Source: Fusibacter ferrireducens (lineage in GTDB: Bacteria; Bacillota; Clostridia; Peptostreptococcales; Acidaminobacteraceae). From it: a stretch of DNA of 64,000 nt. The DNA lies in contig NZ_JADKNH010000011.1 in NCBI RefSeq assembly GCF_015352425.1, positions 1 through 64,000 on the forward strand, read 5' to 3'. The notes beneath the pieces were generated by a model. It was not told the DNA's origin, did no database searches, and saw only the letters and a program-made list of their open reading frames with translations. The translations under genes were made by a program, and so were the position numbers. Below, one piece after another: positions 26,114 to 35,431 of the stretch (the stretch's first letter is position 1; every line of letters starts with the position of its first letter).

Positions 26114-27367
26114 GTGAAATCAATATTTGAAAATTATAAATCATATTTTGAAGAAAGTAATTCAAATGTCAAAATATTTCTAGGGATTATACTCATTGCA
26201 AGCGTATCCGTTGCGGCTTATAATGTCTTGGTCGGAATATACATGAAAAATATGGGGTTTAATGAAGAGGCCGTGGGTCAAATTCTATCTTTAAGAACGC
26301 TTGGCATTGCCTTTGGCGCCATACCTATAGCAGTGCTCACAGAGCAATATAACAAAAAAAATGCCCTTAGGGCAGGTCTGCTGATCATGTTATTTTGTGG
26401 CTTGATGATGATTAATACACGGACATTTTGGATTATGCAATTTGCGTCATTCTTTTTTGGTATTGGACATGCGACATTAATGGTTCTTCAAACGCCGATT
26501 TTATATGAAAATTCCAGTGATGGACATAAGGTAACTGCATTCAGTGCCGCTTTTGTGATTCAGAATATAGCATTTGTATTTGGAAGTTTCTTTTTAGGAC
26601 ATCTTTCGGAGTTGCTCGCGAAACATTCTAGTGAAAAAATAGGCAATTTATTGGTTTTAAATGGCGCAACACTTCTTATTGTCATTCCGATTGTGATGAC
26701 TGCGTATTTTTCAGGTGAATCCATGACTGCACAAAAAAGGACTGTACCTTTTAGGCAGACGGGATTTAATATTGTAAGTGGGTATTGTGAAATCTGTAAA
26801 GGCAAAGCGTTGCTCTATTTGTTGCAAGTGGCATTTGTAGGTTTTGGAGCAGGTTTAATTGTGCCCTTTTTTAGCATGTATTTAAAATACGCTTTAAATG
26901 TCATGGATGGCATTGTCGGTACAATTATGGCGATCAGTCAAGTAGGAACCATTCTTGGCGGCCTTCTTGTGCCTATAATATCCAGGAAATGGGGGCGTGT
27001 TAGGACGGTCATATGGTGTCAACTTTTATCGGTGCCATTTTTAATATCGATTTCAATGCCACAGGGCATCTATATCATAACACTCTCATTTTTCTTTAGG
27101 TCCTCTCTAATGAATATGGCCAATCCAATCATAAAGAGTTTATCCATGGACCTTATTGGCAAAGATGAGCGCACTTATATGAGTAGTTTGGTTTCACTTA
27201 CTAATAACTTGTTCCGATCAATGGGAATCTATTTTGGGGGGATTATTATGTATACGGTGAGTTATAATGCACCTTATTATGTAACCATCATATGTTATCT
27301 TGGTGGCACTTTTATCCTCTATAAAGTGTTTGGAAACAAAAAAGAAGACTACAGCACTTCAAAATAA
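26114..27367 (+). CDS. Major facilitator superfamily transporter
   Basis: The product of about 417 residues has twelve hydrophobic spans and 'GFNEEAVGQILSLRTLGIAFGAIPIAVL', consistent with MFS loop 2-3 architecture. Substrate unknown. An upstream ATG at 26096 lies in the -10 box itself, so the GTG at 26114 with GGGTGG upstream is the likely start. The terminal residues are polar. It converges with greA. Confidence 0.8.
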   Translation: MKSIFENYKSYFEESNSNVKIFLGIILIASVSVAAYNVLVGIYMKNMGFNEEAVGQILSLRTLGIAFGAIPIAVLTEQYNKKNALRAGLLIMLFCGLMMINTRTFWIMQFASFFFGIGHATLMVLQTPILYENSSDGHKVTAFSAAFVIQNIAFVFGSFFLGHLSELLAKHSSEKIGNLLVLNGATLLIVIPIVMTAYFSGESMTAQKRTVPFRQTGFNIVSGYCEICKGKALLYLLQVAFVGFGAGLIVPFFSMYLKYALNVMDGIVGTIMAISQVGTILGGLLVPIISRKWGRVRTVIWCQLLSVPFLISISMPQGIYIITLSFFFRSSLMNMANPIIKSLSMDLIGKDERTYMSSLVSLTNNLFRSMGIYFGGIIMYTVSYNAPYYVTIICYLGGTFILYKVFGNKKEDYSTSK

Positions 27368-27399
27368 TGAGCGTACAATAGTCTATTTAGAACCGAAAA

Positions 27400-27861
27400 T
27401 TAATTTACTTCAAGAATTTCAATACTTACAGGACCATTAGGTGATAAGAACTCAACTTTAGCGCCTGCTTTTTTTCCCATAAGAGCATTGCCAATGGGAG
27501 ATTCATTTGAAATTTTAGATTCAAGTGGATCAGATTCAATTTTAGTGACGATTTCAATTGTTTCAACCTCTTGAGTATCTAAATATTTAATCTTAACAGC
27601 TGAATTGATGCTTACAGCATCTTTTTCGGTTGATGCTTGAACTAATTCATAACTTTCAAGAATTTCTTTCAACTTAAGTATTTCAGTTTCATTATGAGAT
27701 TGAGCTTCCCTCGCCGCGTGATATTCTGCATTCTCCGACAAATCTCCAAAACCACGTGCTAATTTAATTTCTTCAGAGATTTCATGTCTTTTGAGTATAA
27801 GCTCATCATATTCTTTTTGTAGTTTAATTAGTGCAGCTTCAGTTAATAAAGTTTTCTTCAT
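27400..27861 (-). CDS. greA: Transcription elongation factor GreA
   Basis: The 153-residue protein has the N-terminal coiled coil (to about residue 75, with 'ARGFGDLSENAEYHAAREAQ', the tip motif for transcript cleavage) and the C-terminal FKBP-like domain ('SPIGNALMGKKAGAKVEFLSPNG'). It rescues backtracked RNA polymerase by stimulating cleavage of the nascent RNA. It stands alone, convergent with the MFS gene. Confidence 0.95.
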   Translation of the reverse strand: MKKTLLTEAALIKLQKEYDELILKRHEISEEIKLARGFGDLSENAEYHAAREAQSHNETEILKLKEILESYELVQASTEKDAVSINSAVKIKYLDTQEVETIEIVTKIESDPLESKISNESPIGNALMGKKAGAKVEFLSPNGPVSIEILEVN

Positions 27862-28170
27862 ACCGCCATCTCCCCTAAAATAGTTTGAACATATTATATA
27901 GTATCAAATTACAAGTTGTTTGTAAATTACATTTTTTTTACATATTCAAATTATTTTTTCTGGAAGGTCGGTGCAATGTGGAAAAAGACTGCGAAATCAA
28001 ATGGAGCGCTGTAATAAGGAACTCTTAAAAAGATTGAAGTGCATAAAAAAAGAGTTTTCTGCCGTAATGAATTCAAAAAAATATTGAAAGTATTCCGTGG
28101 ATGTCACGGCGTGTTTTTTTTGATATAATGAATTGTGAATTTTAACTATGGTCTAGATGAGGACAAAAGA
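27862..28170 (+). other. greA-lipoprotein intergenic region
   Basis: About 300 bases hold no gene. They carry two hairpins: AACTCTT/AAGAGTT (28020-28056) and CCGTG/CACGG (28095-28109). The second is followed by T8 and then TATAAT (28124-28129), so the likely lipoprotein promoter sits directly behind a terminator-like hairpin. There is no gene on the plus strand upstream to terminate; an unrecognised small RNA is possible. Confidence 0.4.
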
Positions 28171-29181
28171 ATGAAGAAAAAGATCGTTTTCGTGATCTTG
28201 TTGAACCTACTATTTTTGACTGCATGTAATGGTCTTAAGACGCAGGCCGATTACAGTTCGGAACTTGTATCTTACATGATTTCAGAACCTGCAAACTATT
28301 ATGGAGAAGGGCAATATTATCATGAAATTCAAAAAATAGAGCATGCCATTTTTGAGGGCCAATACCAGATTGACGCCTCTGGAGAAATTAAAGATAATTC
28401 TATTGGAAATACGTCGGCAGATTATACTTTTAACTATGAATTTTTAGTGACTGATCAAAGCGTTATTCAAAAGCTTAATAACAATAGATTAAATGATTCT
28501 GACTTTCAAGTTGTTGAGATTTTGAGTCTTCCCCTTGAAATGGGGCATACATGGTATTTTGATGCAGTGATGTTCAACAATAAGACCACAAAAATGACTG
28601 CTGAAATCGTCTACATAAGTGAAGCGCTTGATGAGATAAAAGTAAAGTACACGGCAAAGGATTACACTGAGTTTAGAGTTTTTAAAAAGGGACTTGGCGT
28701 AACGGATTTCACTAAAGAAATTGCCTATAAAAATGTAAAGGCAATTAGTGGATTTCATTTGCAGAAAGACGGGGAACTGGATAGAGCTGATTTTTCAGAA
28801 GCTGAAGTGACTGTAATTCAAAATGAAGCGGATGCTTTTACAGATATTGCGGAGCAAGAGACAACTTTGGCGGAGCATGATTTGATTTTAGGATTCAATC
28901 AGAATTATGAAAAAAAAATAAAATTGGAAGAACATCAATTGTCTGATTACGTGATGCCTGAATCACCAGCACGTGAAAAAATTGATCAGTTAAAGGCAGT
29001 GGACGTTGGAACATTTCACTTCATCCAATTTAAGGCCAAAACAAGAAAGACAATAGGAGAGGCCGTTATAATCGAAGTCGTGGAACAGTATGATATTGGG
29101 GAGGGGCAGTCTATTGTAAATACGATAACATATACTTTAAAGCCGTATGGAGATCGCTTGATGATTTATAATTTTGAATGA
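28171..29181 (+). CDS. Lipoprotein of unknown function
   Basis: The product of about 336 residues opens with MKKKIVFVILLNLLFLTAC, a lipoprotein signal whose lipobox is LTAC, so it should be anchored on the outside of the membrane. The mature part is hydrophilic and acidic, with beta-rich segments; I recognise no domain. The frame is open from 28135, but that start lies next to the -10 box; GATGAGGA supports the ATG at 28171. It ends against the terminator of the convergent diguanylate cyclase gene. Confidence 0.75.
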   Translation: MKKKIVFVILLNLLFLTACNGLKTQADYSSELVSYMISEPANYYGEGQYYHEIQKIEHAIFEGQYQIDASGEIKDNSIGNTSADYTFNYEFLVTDQSVIQKLNNNRLNDSDFQVVEILSLPLEMGHTWYFDAVMFNNKTTKMTAEIVYISEALDEIKVKYTAKDYTEFRVFKKGLGVTDFTKEIAYKNVKAISGFHLQKDGELDRADFSEAEVTVIQNEADAFTDIAEQETTLAEHDLILGFNQNYEKKIKLEEHQLSDYVMPESPAREKIDQLKAVDVGTFHFIQFKAKTRKTIGEAVIIEVVEQYDIGEGQSIVNTITYTLKPYGDRLMIYNFE

Positions 29182-29228
29182 AAAAACATCCCCTTATCCG
29201 TAGACTTTTTTCTAATGATAAGGGGATG
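29181..29228 (-). terminator. Terminator of diguanylate cyclase gene
   Basis: CATCCCCTTATC (29187-29198) and GATAAGGGGATG (29217-29228) form a perfect 12-bp stem. Read on the minus strand it is followed by T6, so it ends the GGDEF gene. It overlaps the stop codon region of the convergent lipoprotein gene by one base. Confidence 0.85.
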
Positions 29229-29242
29229 GCTCAAATGTTGTT
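29225..29242 (+). repeat. Orphan end of palindromic repeat
   Basis: GATGGCTCAAATGTTGTT matches the right end of the palindromic repeat copies (17 of 18 bases against the copy ending at 40575). It directly abuts the terminator stem. No left part is visible, so it may be a remnant. Confidence 0.5.
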
Positions 29243-29246
29243 CCGT

Positions 29247-30425
29247 TTAACCTTTTGTAAACACATTGCCTTTATACTTAACTTGATTTCTTCCAGCTTC
29301 TTTTGCTGCATACAGGCCTTGATCAGCTACTTCTAAAAGTGATGAGAAAGTTTTGCCATCATAGGGATAAGTTGAAATGCCCATTGAAATTGTGAATTTA
29401 GGTGCAGATTTGTTTTGAATTTCCAAGCGCATTCTTTCTGCAATTTCAAGTGCAGCTGGTGCATTGATATGTGGCATTACAAGCACAAATTCATCGCCGC
29501 CATAGCGACCTAGAAAATCTGTTTTTCGATTGTTGATCATAAAGGCATAAGAGAGATATTTGAGACACTCATCGCCAACCATATGGCCTTTAGTATCATT
29601 TATACTCTTGAAGTTATCGATATCAAACATTGCAATAGAGAATATTTTAACGGAACTATCGTTGACTAAATCGTTTATGATTGAGGTTAGACCATTTCGG
29701 TTCAGAGCTTTAGTCATTGGGTCTTTTTGTGATTTTTCTTTGATATATTCTACTTTATCCGCCATAAATGAGGTGCGTTTTTTTGCTTCAAATTCGACGG
29801 TTCGCTCAAATCTTTTTTCGAGATCGGAGAGTCGACCGTCAATAGAAGCACGAGATTTTTTGTAAAATTTCAACAATATAAAGATCTCAGATAGTTGAAA
29901 AACAGCGTAGATCAATAGGCCAAAGTTAATTAAAAAATATGAGGCGCCATAGCTGATAATGATGACGCCAATAAGAGCTATGAGGTAGATTTCTGAAATT
30001 TCTTTATGCATAGGTGTTTTATATTGGCTGTAATTTTGAAATTGGATAATGATGATTATACCAATCAACAATATGTTTGCAATATTTAAAAACTGAATGG
30101 GAATCATTATGTTAAATTGAATCATGAGCAGTAGACAAATACTCAAAATATATGCCAGCAGGTGGGCAACACTATTTTCAATAATTCTACTGAAGATGGC
30201 AGACAGAGATTGAACAGAAAAGAGTATGAAAAGCGCAAGCTTGTAAACATAAAAATCACTGAATAGGAGTGCTAAATTGGATGCACCGATGATTGCAATG
30301 AATGGAATAATATCAAAATACTTTGCTTTGACAAGCTTGTCACTACTGCCATAGATAAAAACGTTGAAAAAATAAGAAAGTAAAAAAAGTGATGCACTTA
30401 TGTGCAGAATATTTATTCTCTCCAT
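29247..30425 (-). CDS. Membrane-bound diguanylate cyclase (GGDEF)
   Basis: The product of 392 residues has about six to seven membrane spans (residues 5-185), a short coiled coil (195-230) and a GGDEF domain. 'RYGGDEF' at 307-313 is the active-site loop and 'RKTD' at 300-303 the inhibitory RxxD site, so it should be an active, product-inhibited cyclase making c-di-GMP from GTP. The membrane part resembles no named sensor that I recognise. GGGAGG precedes the ATG. It is monocistronic and divergent from asnS. Confidence 0.9.
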   Translation of the reverse strand: MERINILHISASLFLLSYFFNVFIYGSSDKLVKAKYFDIIPFIAIIGASNLALLFSDFYVYKLALFILFSVQSLSAIFSRIIENSVAHLLAYILSICLLLMIQFNIMIPIQFLNIANILLIGIIIIIQFQNYSQYKTPMHKEISEIYLIALIGVIIISYGASYFLINFGLLIYAVFQLSEIFILLKFYKKSRASIDGRLSDLEKRFERTVEFEAKKRTSFMADKVEYIKEKSQKDPMTKALNRNGLTSIINDLVNDSSVKIFSIAMFDIDNFKSINDTKGHMVGDECLKYLSYAFMINNRKTDFLGRYGGDEFVLVMPHINAPAALEIAERMRLEIQNKSAPKFTISMGISTYPYDGKTFSSLLEVADQGLYAAKEAGRNQVKYKGNVFTKG

Positions 30426-30494
30426 TTAATGCCTCCCATATGAATGCTATAGAATTATAGTATAAGAAAAGTCTTAAAATATCAATGTTATATT

Positions 30495-30523
30495 TTGACT
30501 TAATGGATGGCATATATTATAAT
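30495..30523 (+). promoter_or_regulatory. Promoter of asnS
   Basis: TTGACT (30495-30500), a 17-base spacer and TATAAT (30518-30523) form a near-perfect sigma-A promoter. The leader of about 75 bases has no T-box motif. Confidence 0.8.
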
Positions 30524-30607
30524 TTATATGGTGAAAACCTTTAATTATAAGGCAATGAAAGAATTTATTTTTTAATTGAAGCATATAGTAAAAAATTGGA
30601 GGAAAAT

Positions 30608-31999
30608 ATGAAATCGGTATTAATAAGGGAAGTTTATAATCATCCAGAACACTTTGTTGAAAAAACAATACAAGTGTCTGGGTGGATTAGAACAAGTAGA
30701 TCTTCAAAAACATTTGGTTTCATTGAGCTTAATGATGGTAGCTTTTTTAAGAATGTTCAAATTGTTTTTGAGGAAAATTTAAGTAATTTTGATGAAGTTG
30801 CTAAGCTTTCTATAGCATCTGCACTTATTATAAAAGGTGAGCTTGTACTGACACCTGATGCAAAACAACCATTTGAAATTAAGGCATCAGAAATTATCGT
30901 AGAAGGTTTTTCAACGCCAGAATATCCGCTTCAAAAAAAGAGACACACCATGGAGTACTTGCGCACAATTGCGCATTTGAGACCTAGAAGCAATACTTTT
31001 TCTGCTGTATTTAGAGTACGGTCGGTGGCGGCTTATGCCATACACAAATTTTTCCAAGATCGAGGCTTTGTTTACGTTCACACGCCGATCATAACCGGTA
31101 GTGATGCTGAGGGTGCTGGTGAAATGTTTAAAGTGACCACTTTAGACTTTGATGAATCGCCAAGAACTGAAGCCGGTAAAATTGACTATGCAGAAGATTT
31201 TTTTGGAAAAGAGACGAATTTGACGGTGAGTGGTCAGCTTGAAGCGGAAACTTTTGCACTTGCCTTTAGAGATGTCTATACTTTTGGGCCGACATTCCGT
31301 GCTGAAAATTCAAATACAAAACGACATGCGGCAGAGTTTTGGATGATTGAGCCTGAAATCGCTTTTGCGGATCTAAATGACAATATGGCTTTAGCAGAGG
31401 ATATGGTGAAGTATGTCATTTCATATGTCATGGAAAATTGTCCAGAAGAAATGGATTTCTTTAACAGTAGAATTGATAAAGGCTTATTGGAGCGCTTAAA
31501 TCATGTGGCGACATCTGATTTTGGTAAAGTGACTTATACAGAGGCTGTTGAAGCATTAAAAAAATCCGGTGTGGCGTTTGAATACCCCGTATTCTGGGGT
31601 GCTGATTTGCAGACGGAACATGAACGCTATCTAACTGAGGAAATTTACAAGAAACCAGTGTTTGTCATTGACTATCCAAAGGAGATTAAATCGTTTTACA
31701 TGCGTGTCAATGATGATCAAAAAACAGTTGCAGCGATGGATCTATTGGTACCAGGTGTAGGTGAGTTAATAGGGGGCTCCCAAAGGGAAGAGCGAATGGA
31801 TGTTCTCTTGAGCAGAATTAATGAACTGAGCCTGAATGAAGATGATTATTGGTGGTATCTTGAATTGCGAAAATACGGCGGGACAAGACATGCTGGGTAT
31901 GGATTGGGTTTTGAGCGCATGATTATGTATCTAACGGGCATGGGAAACATTAGAGATGTGATTCCATTTCCGAGAACAGTAAAAAATGCAGAATTTTAG
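30608..31999 (+). CDS. asnS: Asparaginyl-tRNA synthetase
   Basis: The class IIb synthetase charges tRNA-Asn with asparagine. The product of 463 residues has an N-terminal OB-fold anticodon-binding domain (residues 1-110, '[23 protein letters not shown]') and a catalytic domain with motif 2 '[26 protein letters not shown]' and motif 3 '[21 protein letters not shown]'. GGAGG precedes the ATG at 30608. It has its own promoter and terminator. Confidence 0.96.
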   Translation: MKSVLIREVYNHPEHFVEKTIQVSGWIRTSRSSKTFGFIELNDGSFFKNVQIVFEENLSNFDEVAKLSIASALIIKGELVLTPDAKQPFEIKASEIIVEGFSTPEYPLQKKRHTMEYLRTIAHLRPRSNTFSAVFRVRSVAAYAIHKFFQDRGFVYVHTPIITGSDAEGAGEMFKVTTLDFDESPRTEAGKIDYAEDFFGKETNLTVSGQLEAETFALAFRDVYTFGPTFRAENSNTKRHAAEFWMIEPEIAFADLNDNMALAEDMVKYVISYVMENCPEEMDFFNSRIDKGLLERLNHVATSDFGKVTYTEAVEALKKSGVAFEYPVFWGADLQTEHERYLTEEIYKKPVFVIDYPKEIKSFYMRVNDDQKTVAAMDLLVPGVGELIGGSQREERMDVLLSRINELSLNEDDYWWYLELRKYGGTRHAGYGLGFERMIMYLTGMGNIRDVIPFPRTVKNAEF

Positions 32000-32045
32000 T
32001 GATTGCAGTCTAATAATGAGTGCATGCCATTAAATAAAAAGCTTT

Positions 32046-32100
32046 AAGAGAGAACTGTGGTCAAAAACTTGAAAAAGTTATGACTGTGGCTCTCTTTTTT
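32046..32100 (+). terminator. Terminator after asnS
   Basis: The outer stem AAGAGAG/CTCTCTT encloses an inner stem around AACTTGAAAAAGTT and ends in T8. The hairpin is long, about 50 bases. Confidence 0.82.
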
Positions 32101-32205
32101 ATTGTACATAAAATTAAATGATTCTATTTTTTTAAAATAATGATTTTATCAGTGATAAACAGTGTATATATTAATAAGAGCATAAATAAGTGGAGGTGGA
32201 TTCAT

Positions 32206-34161
32206 ATGAGGTGTAACAATAAATGTCTTGCCAATATAATTCTAATCATTTTATTGATTATAGCGAGTATCATTCAGCTCAATAGCGCTTACATACAAGA
32301 AAAGTCCGAAATGGCTTTGAGGAGTATTTATATCAGCAAAAATTTAGAGAATCACATGATTTCATCCGTTCATGAACTCGAATTATTGGGCACTCAATTG
32401 ACGAGCACCATGACTCATGATCATCATTTTTTTGATGAAGAGTTGTATAGCGATGGTAAAAATTATGAGATCGTTGGAAAATCAATATCAGTAATGGGGA
32501 TCAAGGAGAATGAAACGTTAAAGCATAGCACAAAGGATGAGATTGCAGATATTTTAATCAACGAACAATCCTTTATCAGAATAAAAGAAAATTTATCCAA
32601 CATTGAATGGATTTATTACTTGTCCCAAAATAATTTTATTTCAATTTATCCCAAAACTACCTCCAAAGCTGAAACTGTTATTCCAATAACATATGATTTT
32701 GAATTTTTTCAAATTGTGACGCCTGAAATAAACCCTGATAAAGAAATTAAATTTACTAAAGTCTATGAAGATCAGTTGGGTAAAGGCGCCATGATTACTA
32801 TTTCCATGCCAATATATAAAGCGGATCAGTTTATGGGTGCACTATCCATTGACTACACGTTGGAAGGCTTGTCAGACCTAATAAAATATGAATCCAATGA
32901 GATGATGAATTATGTATTGATCAATGAGTATGATCAAGTCGTTGCAACAAATAGTAATATTATTGAAGGAAAATATCAAAATACGAATGAATATTTAAGT
33001 TCTAAATTCGGCATTGATTTGTATGAAGTTGAAAAGAAAAAAGGAGAACTTTTTACAAATGGCGATTATTTTATTACGATCATTCCACTTGAAAATGTGC
33101 CCTTTGATGTCTATGTGATTGTAAATAGAATGACATTCTATATTGCTGTAGCAAGTAAAATTATGCCAATTATTTTTTCCTTAATTGGTGTAATCATCAT
33201 ATTAAGTCTCTATTTTAAAACAGTCAATATCAATGCTTCTCTGGAAAAAAGTGAAAGAAAATTTAAATACGTATTTGATCAATCCGTTTCATATGCCATC
33301 ATTTTAGATGCCAATGGGAACATCGTCTATGCCAATCAGCAAGCTTTGCATGTGATTGGGAAAAATATAGAAGATGTTAGAGGACAGTATTTTCCAAATT
33401 CTGCGTGGTGGTCACATGACCCAGAGCTTAAGATGTTTATTGATGAAGCGATAAGTGAAGTGATCAATGGTTTCTTTATAAAAAAAGATGTTATTTTGAT
33501 GGACAGTTTAGGTAAAGAGCATGTATACACACTATCGATGTTCAGCATTAGAGATGATATCGGCACTTTAGATTATATAGCCACCACGGGCAACGAAATA
33601 ACCGACCGTATAGAAATGGAAAGCAAACTGGAAGGTTTATCTAAGACCGACTTACTGACTCAAACTTTTAATCGAAGAGGTATGTATGAAATCTTAGATC
33701 AAAGTGTCAGTCTCTACAAGCGTAAAAAAACGCCATTTGTTATACTGATATGTGATATTGACTTTTTTAAAAATGTGAATGACACCTATGGACATATGGT
33801 TGGCGATGAAATCTTGTCGGGACTTGTGGTCCTATTAAAAAAATCAGCTCGACCCTATGATGTGGTGGGGAGATGGGGTGGTGAAGAGTTCACCATATTA
33901 CTCCAAGATACGACTGAGGAAGAAGGTGTGTTTGTTGCGGAACGCATAAGAAAAATGGTTTCACAACATCCTTTTAAAAGTGATTTGACACAGCATGTTA
34001 TTTACATCAGTTTGACAATTGGGTTGAAGTCCTATGATTCTGAATATGACATTAGGCAAATTTTGAAAATGGCCGATGACGCCCTATATCATGGTAAAAA
34101 TAATGGCAGGAATCAAGTTGTTAATTATGAGCATATGATGAGCAGGGACGACGAATTATAA
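32206..34161 (+). CDS. Sensor diguanylate cyclase (extracytoplasmic sensor-PAS-GGDEF)
   Basis: The product of about 651 residues has a membrane span near residues 8-28, an extracytoplasmic region of ~270 residues that looks Cache-like, a second span (~310-335), a PAS domain (~350-470) and a GGDEF domain. 'RWGGEEF' (556-562) is the active loop and 'RPYD' just before it the inhibitory site. It should convert an external signal into c-di-GMP. The frame is open from 32140, but GGAGGTG fits the ATG at 32206. A receiver/HATPase gene follows after 79 bases. Confidence 0.9.
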   Translation: MRCNNKCLANIILIILLIIASIIQLNSAYIQEKSEMALRSIYISKNLENHMISSVHELELLGTQLTSTMTHDHHFFDEELYSDGKNYEIVGKSISVMGIKENETLKHSTKDEIADILINEQSFIRIKENLSNIEWIYYLSQNNFISIYPKTTSKAETVIPITYDFEFFQIVTPEINPDKEIKFTKVYEDQLGKGAMITISMPIYKADQFMGALSIDYTLEGLSDLIKYESNEMMNYVLINEYDQVVATNSNIIEGKYQNTNEYLSSKFGIDLYEVEKKKGELFTNGDYFITIIPLENVPFDVYVIVNRMTFYIAVASKIMPIIFSLIGVIIILSLYFKTVNINASLEKSERKFKYVFDQSVSYAIILDANGNIVYANQQALHVIGKNIEDVRGQYFPNSAWWSHDPELKMFIDEAISEVINGFFIKKDVILMDSLGKEHVYTLSMFSIRDDIGTLDYIATTGNEITDRIEMESKLEGLSKTDLLTQTFNRRGMYEILDQSVSLYKRKKTPFVILICDIDFFKNVNDTYGHMVGDEILSGLVVLLKKSARPYDVVGRWGGEEFTILLQDTTEEEGVFVAERIRKMVSQHPFKSDLTQHVIYISLTIGLKSYDSEYDIRQILKMADDALYHGKNNGRNQVVNYEHMMSRDDEL

Positions 34162-34240
34162 GGCGCAACTAAACGAACTCCAGACGACATGTGACAGGTG
34201 TAATCGTTAACTGAGTACGAGTGACGAAAGGAAATGAAAA

Positions 34241-35431
34241 ATGAATATATTGATTGTGGACGACAGCAAAATGAATATTAAAATTGCAGAAGATACATTG
34301 CTTGAAAATCACGTTGTTAAGGAAATTATAACAGCGCTTAGTGGTGAAGAGGCCATTGATATTCTTGAAAAAAATACAGTGGATCTCGTTTTACTTGATA
34401 TTATAATGCCAGGGTTAAGTGGTATCGACCTCTTAAAAATATTTAATGAGCGCCATTGGATCAGAGACATCAAAGTCATTATGTTGACAACAGTAGATGA
34501 TTTTTTAGTGTTAAAAGAATGCTTTGAACTCGGTGCAACTGACTATATTCAAAAGCCTTTTAATAAAATCGAATTCACTTCAAGAGTGCGCTCTGTGCTC
34601 AAAGAAATCGAAAATGATAAAAAGCTATTGCGTGCACTGAATCTGTTAGAAAAACAGAATTTAGAGCTGATACATGTCAACCAAGTGCTTAAAGATACAC
34701 AGTCATATATTATTGAAAAGGAAAAAATGGTTGCTGTTGGAGAATTGCTATCTGGTCTTACAAATGAAATCAGTTTGCCCCTGGGGCATATTGAAGATGA
34801 ACTGCTTTGCGTATCTGGCATCGTAAAATCATGCAATGTGGCATCAGAGGAGAAACTCAATAATGCCAAGCAAAAAATAGATGCCACGGTAATGAGTTGC
34901 GAACTCAATATAGATAAGATTAAAAAGTTAGTTGCTTCTTTGAGCAATATTACAAGAGATAACAGTAAAGATGATTATGAAAACATAAAACTGAATGATC
35001 TCATAGACGAGGTTTTATTTATTCTAAATTATGAACTCAAGTCCATAAAAAAAGTCACTAAAAAATACAGATGTGATGCGGAGGTATATTGCAATAAGGC
35101 GCAATTAAAGCAAGCCGTAATGCATATTATCTTGAACGCTATAAATGTATTGAAAGATCAAAACGAAAGTCTAATCGAAATATCGACACTTGAAAATGAA
35201 AGGCATGTGCTGTGTTTTATTAAAGATAATGGCCCAGGGATAGAAAACGATGTGCTCAGCAAAATATTTGATCCTTTTTTTACGACGAAATCGATGGATC
35301 AACACACTGGACTCGGTTTGAGTATTGCTCAAGATATTATTGTGAATAAGCACAAAGGGCAAATAAGTGTAGAAACTGAAGTCGGTAATGGATCAACATT
35401 TGTGATTGTCTTGAATAGAGGAAATTTATGA
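34241..35431 (+). CDS. Receiver-HATPase hybrid with altered H-box
   Basis: The product of 396 residues starts with a receiver domain (residues 1-120; acidic pocket DD at 7-8, phosphoacceptor Asp53, Lys in 'QKPF'). A coiled-coil linker, a DHp-like region and an HATPase_c domain (~260-396; N box 'HIILNAINVL', 'DNGPGI', 'HTGLGLSIAQ') follow. In the DHp region the expected His of the 'HEINNPL' motif is Asn175 in 'LTNEISLPLG', so standard autophosphorylation looks impossible although ATP-binding motifs are kept. It may be a pseudokinase regulated by phosphorylation of Asp53. It overlaps the MetAP gene by 4 bases. Confidence 0.85.
   Translation: MNILIVDDSKMNIKIAEDTLLENHVVKEIITALSGEEAIDILEKNTVDLVLLDIIMPGLSGIDLLKIFNERHWIRDIKVIMLTTVDDFLVLKECFELGATDYIQKPFNKIEFTSRVRSVLKEIENDKKLLRALNLLEKQNLELIHVNQVLKDTQSYIIEKEKMVAVGELLSGLTNEISLPLGHIEDELLCVSGIVKSCNVASEEKLNNAKQKIDATVMSCELNIDKIKKLVASLSNITRDNSKDDYENIKLNDLIDEVLFILNYELKSIKKVTKKYRCDAEVYCNKAQLKQAVMHIILNAINVLKDQNESLIEISTLENERHVLCFIKDNGPGIENDVLSKIFDPFFTTKSMDQHTGLGLSIAQDIIVNKHKGQISVETEVGNGSTFVIVLNRGNL

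Noticed and set aside
30524-30607. T-box leader for asnS
   Set aside because: The leader is only ~75 bases and lacks the T-box sequence and antiterminator.
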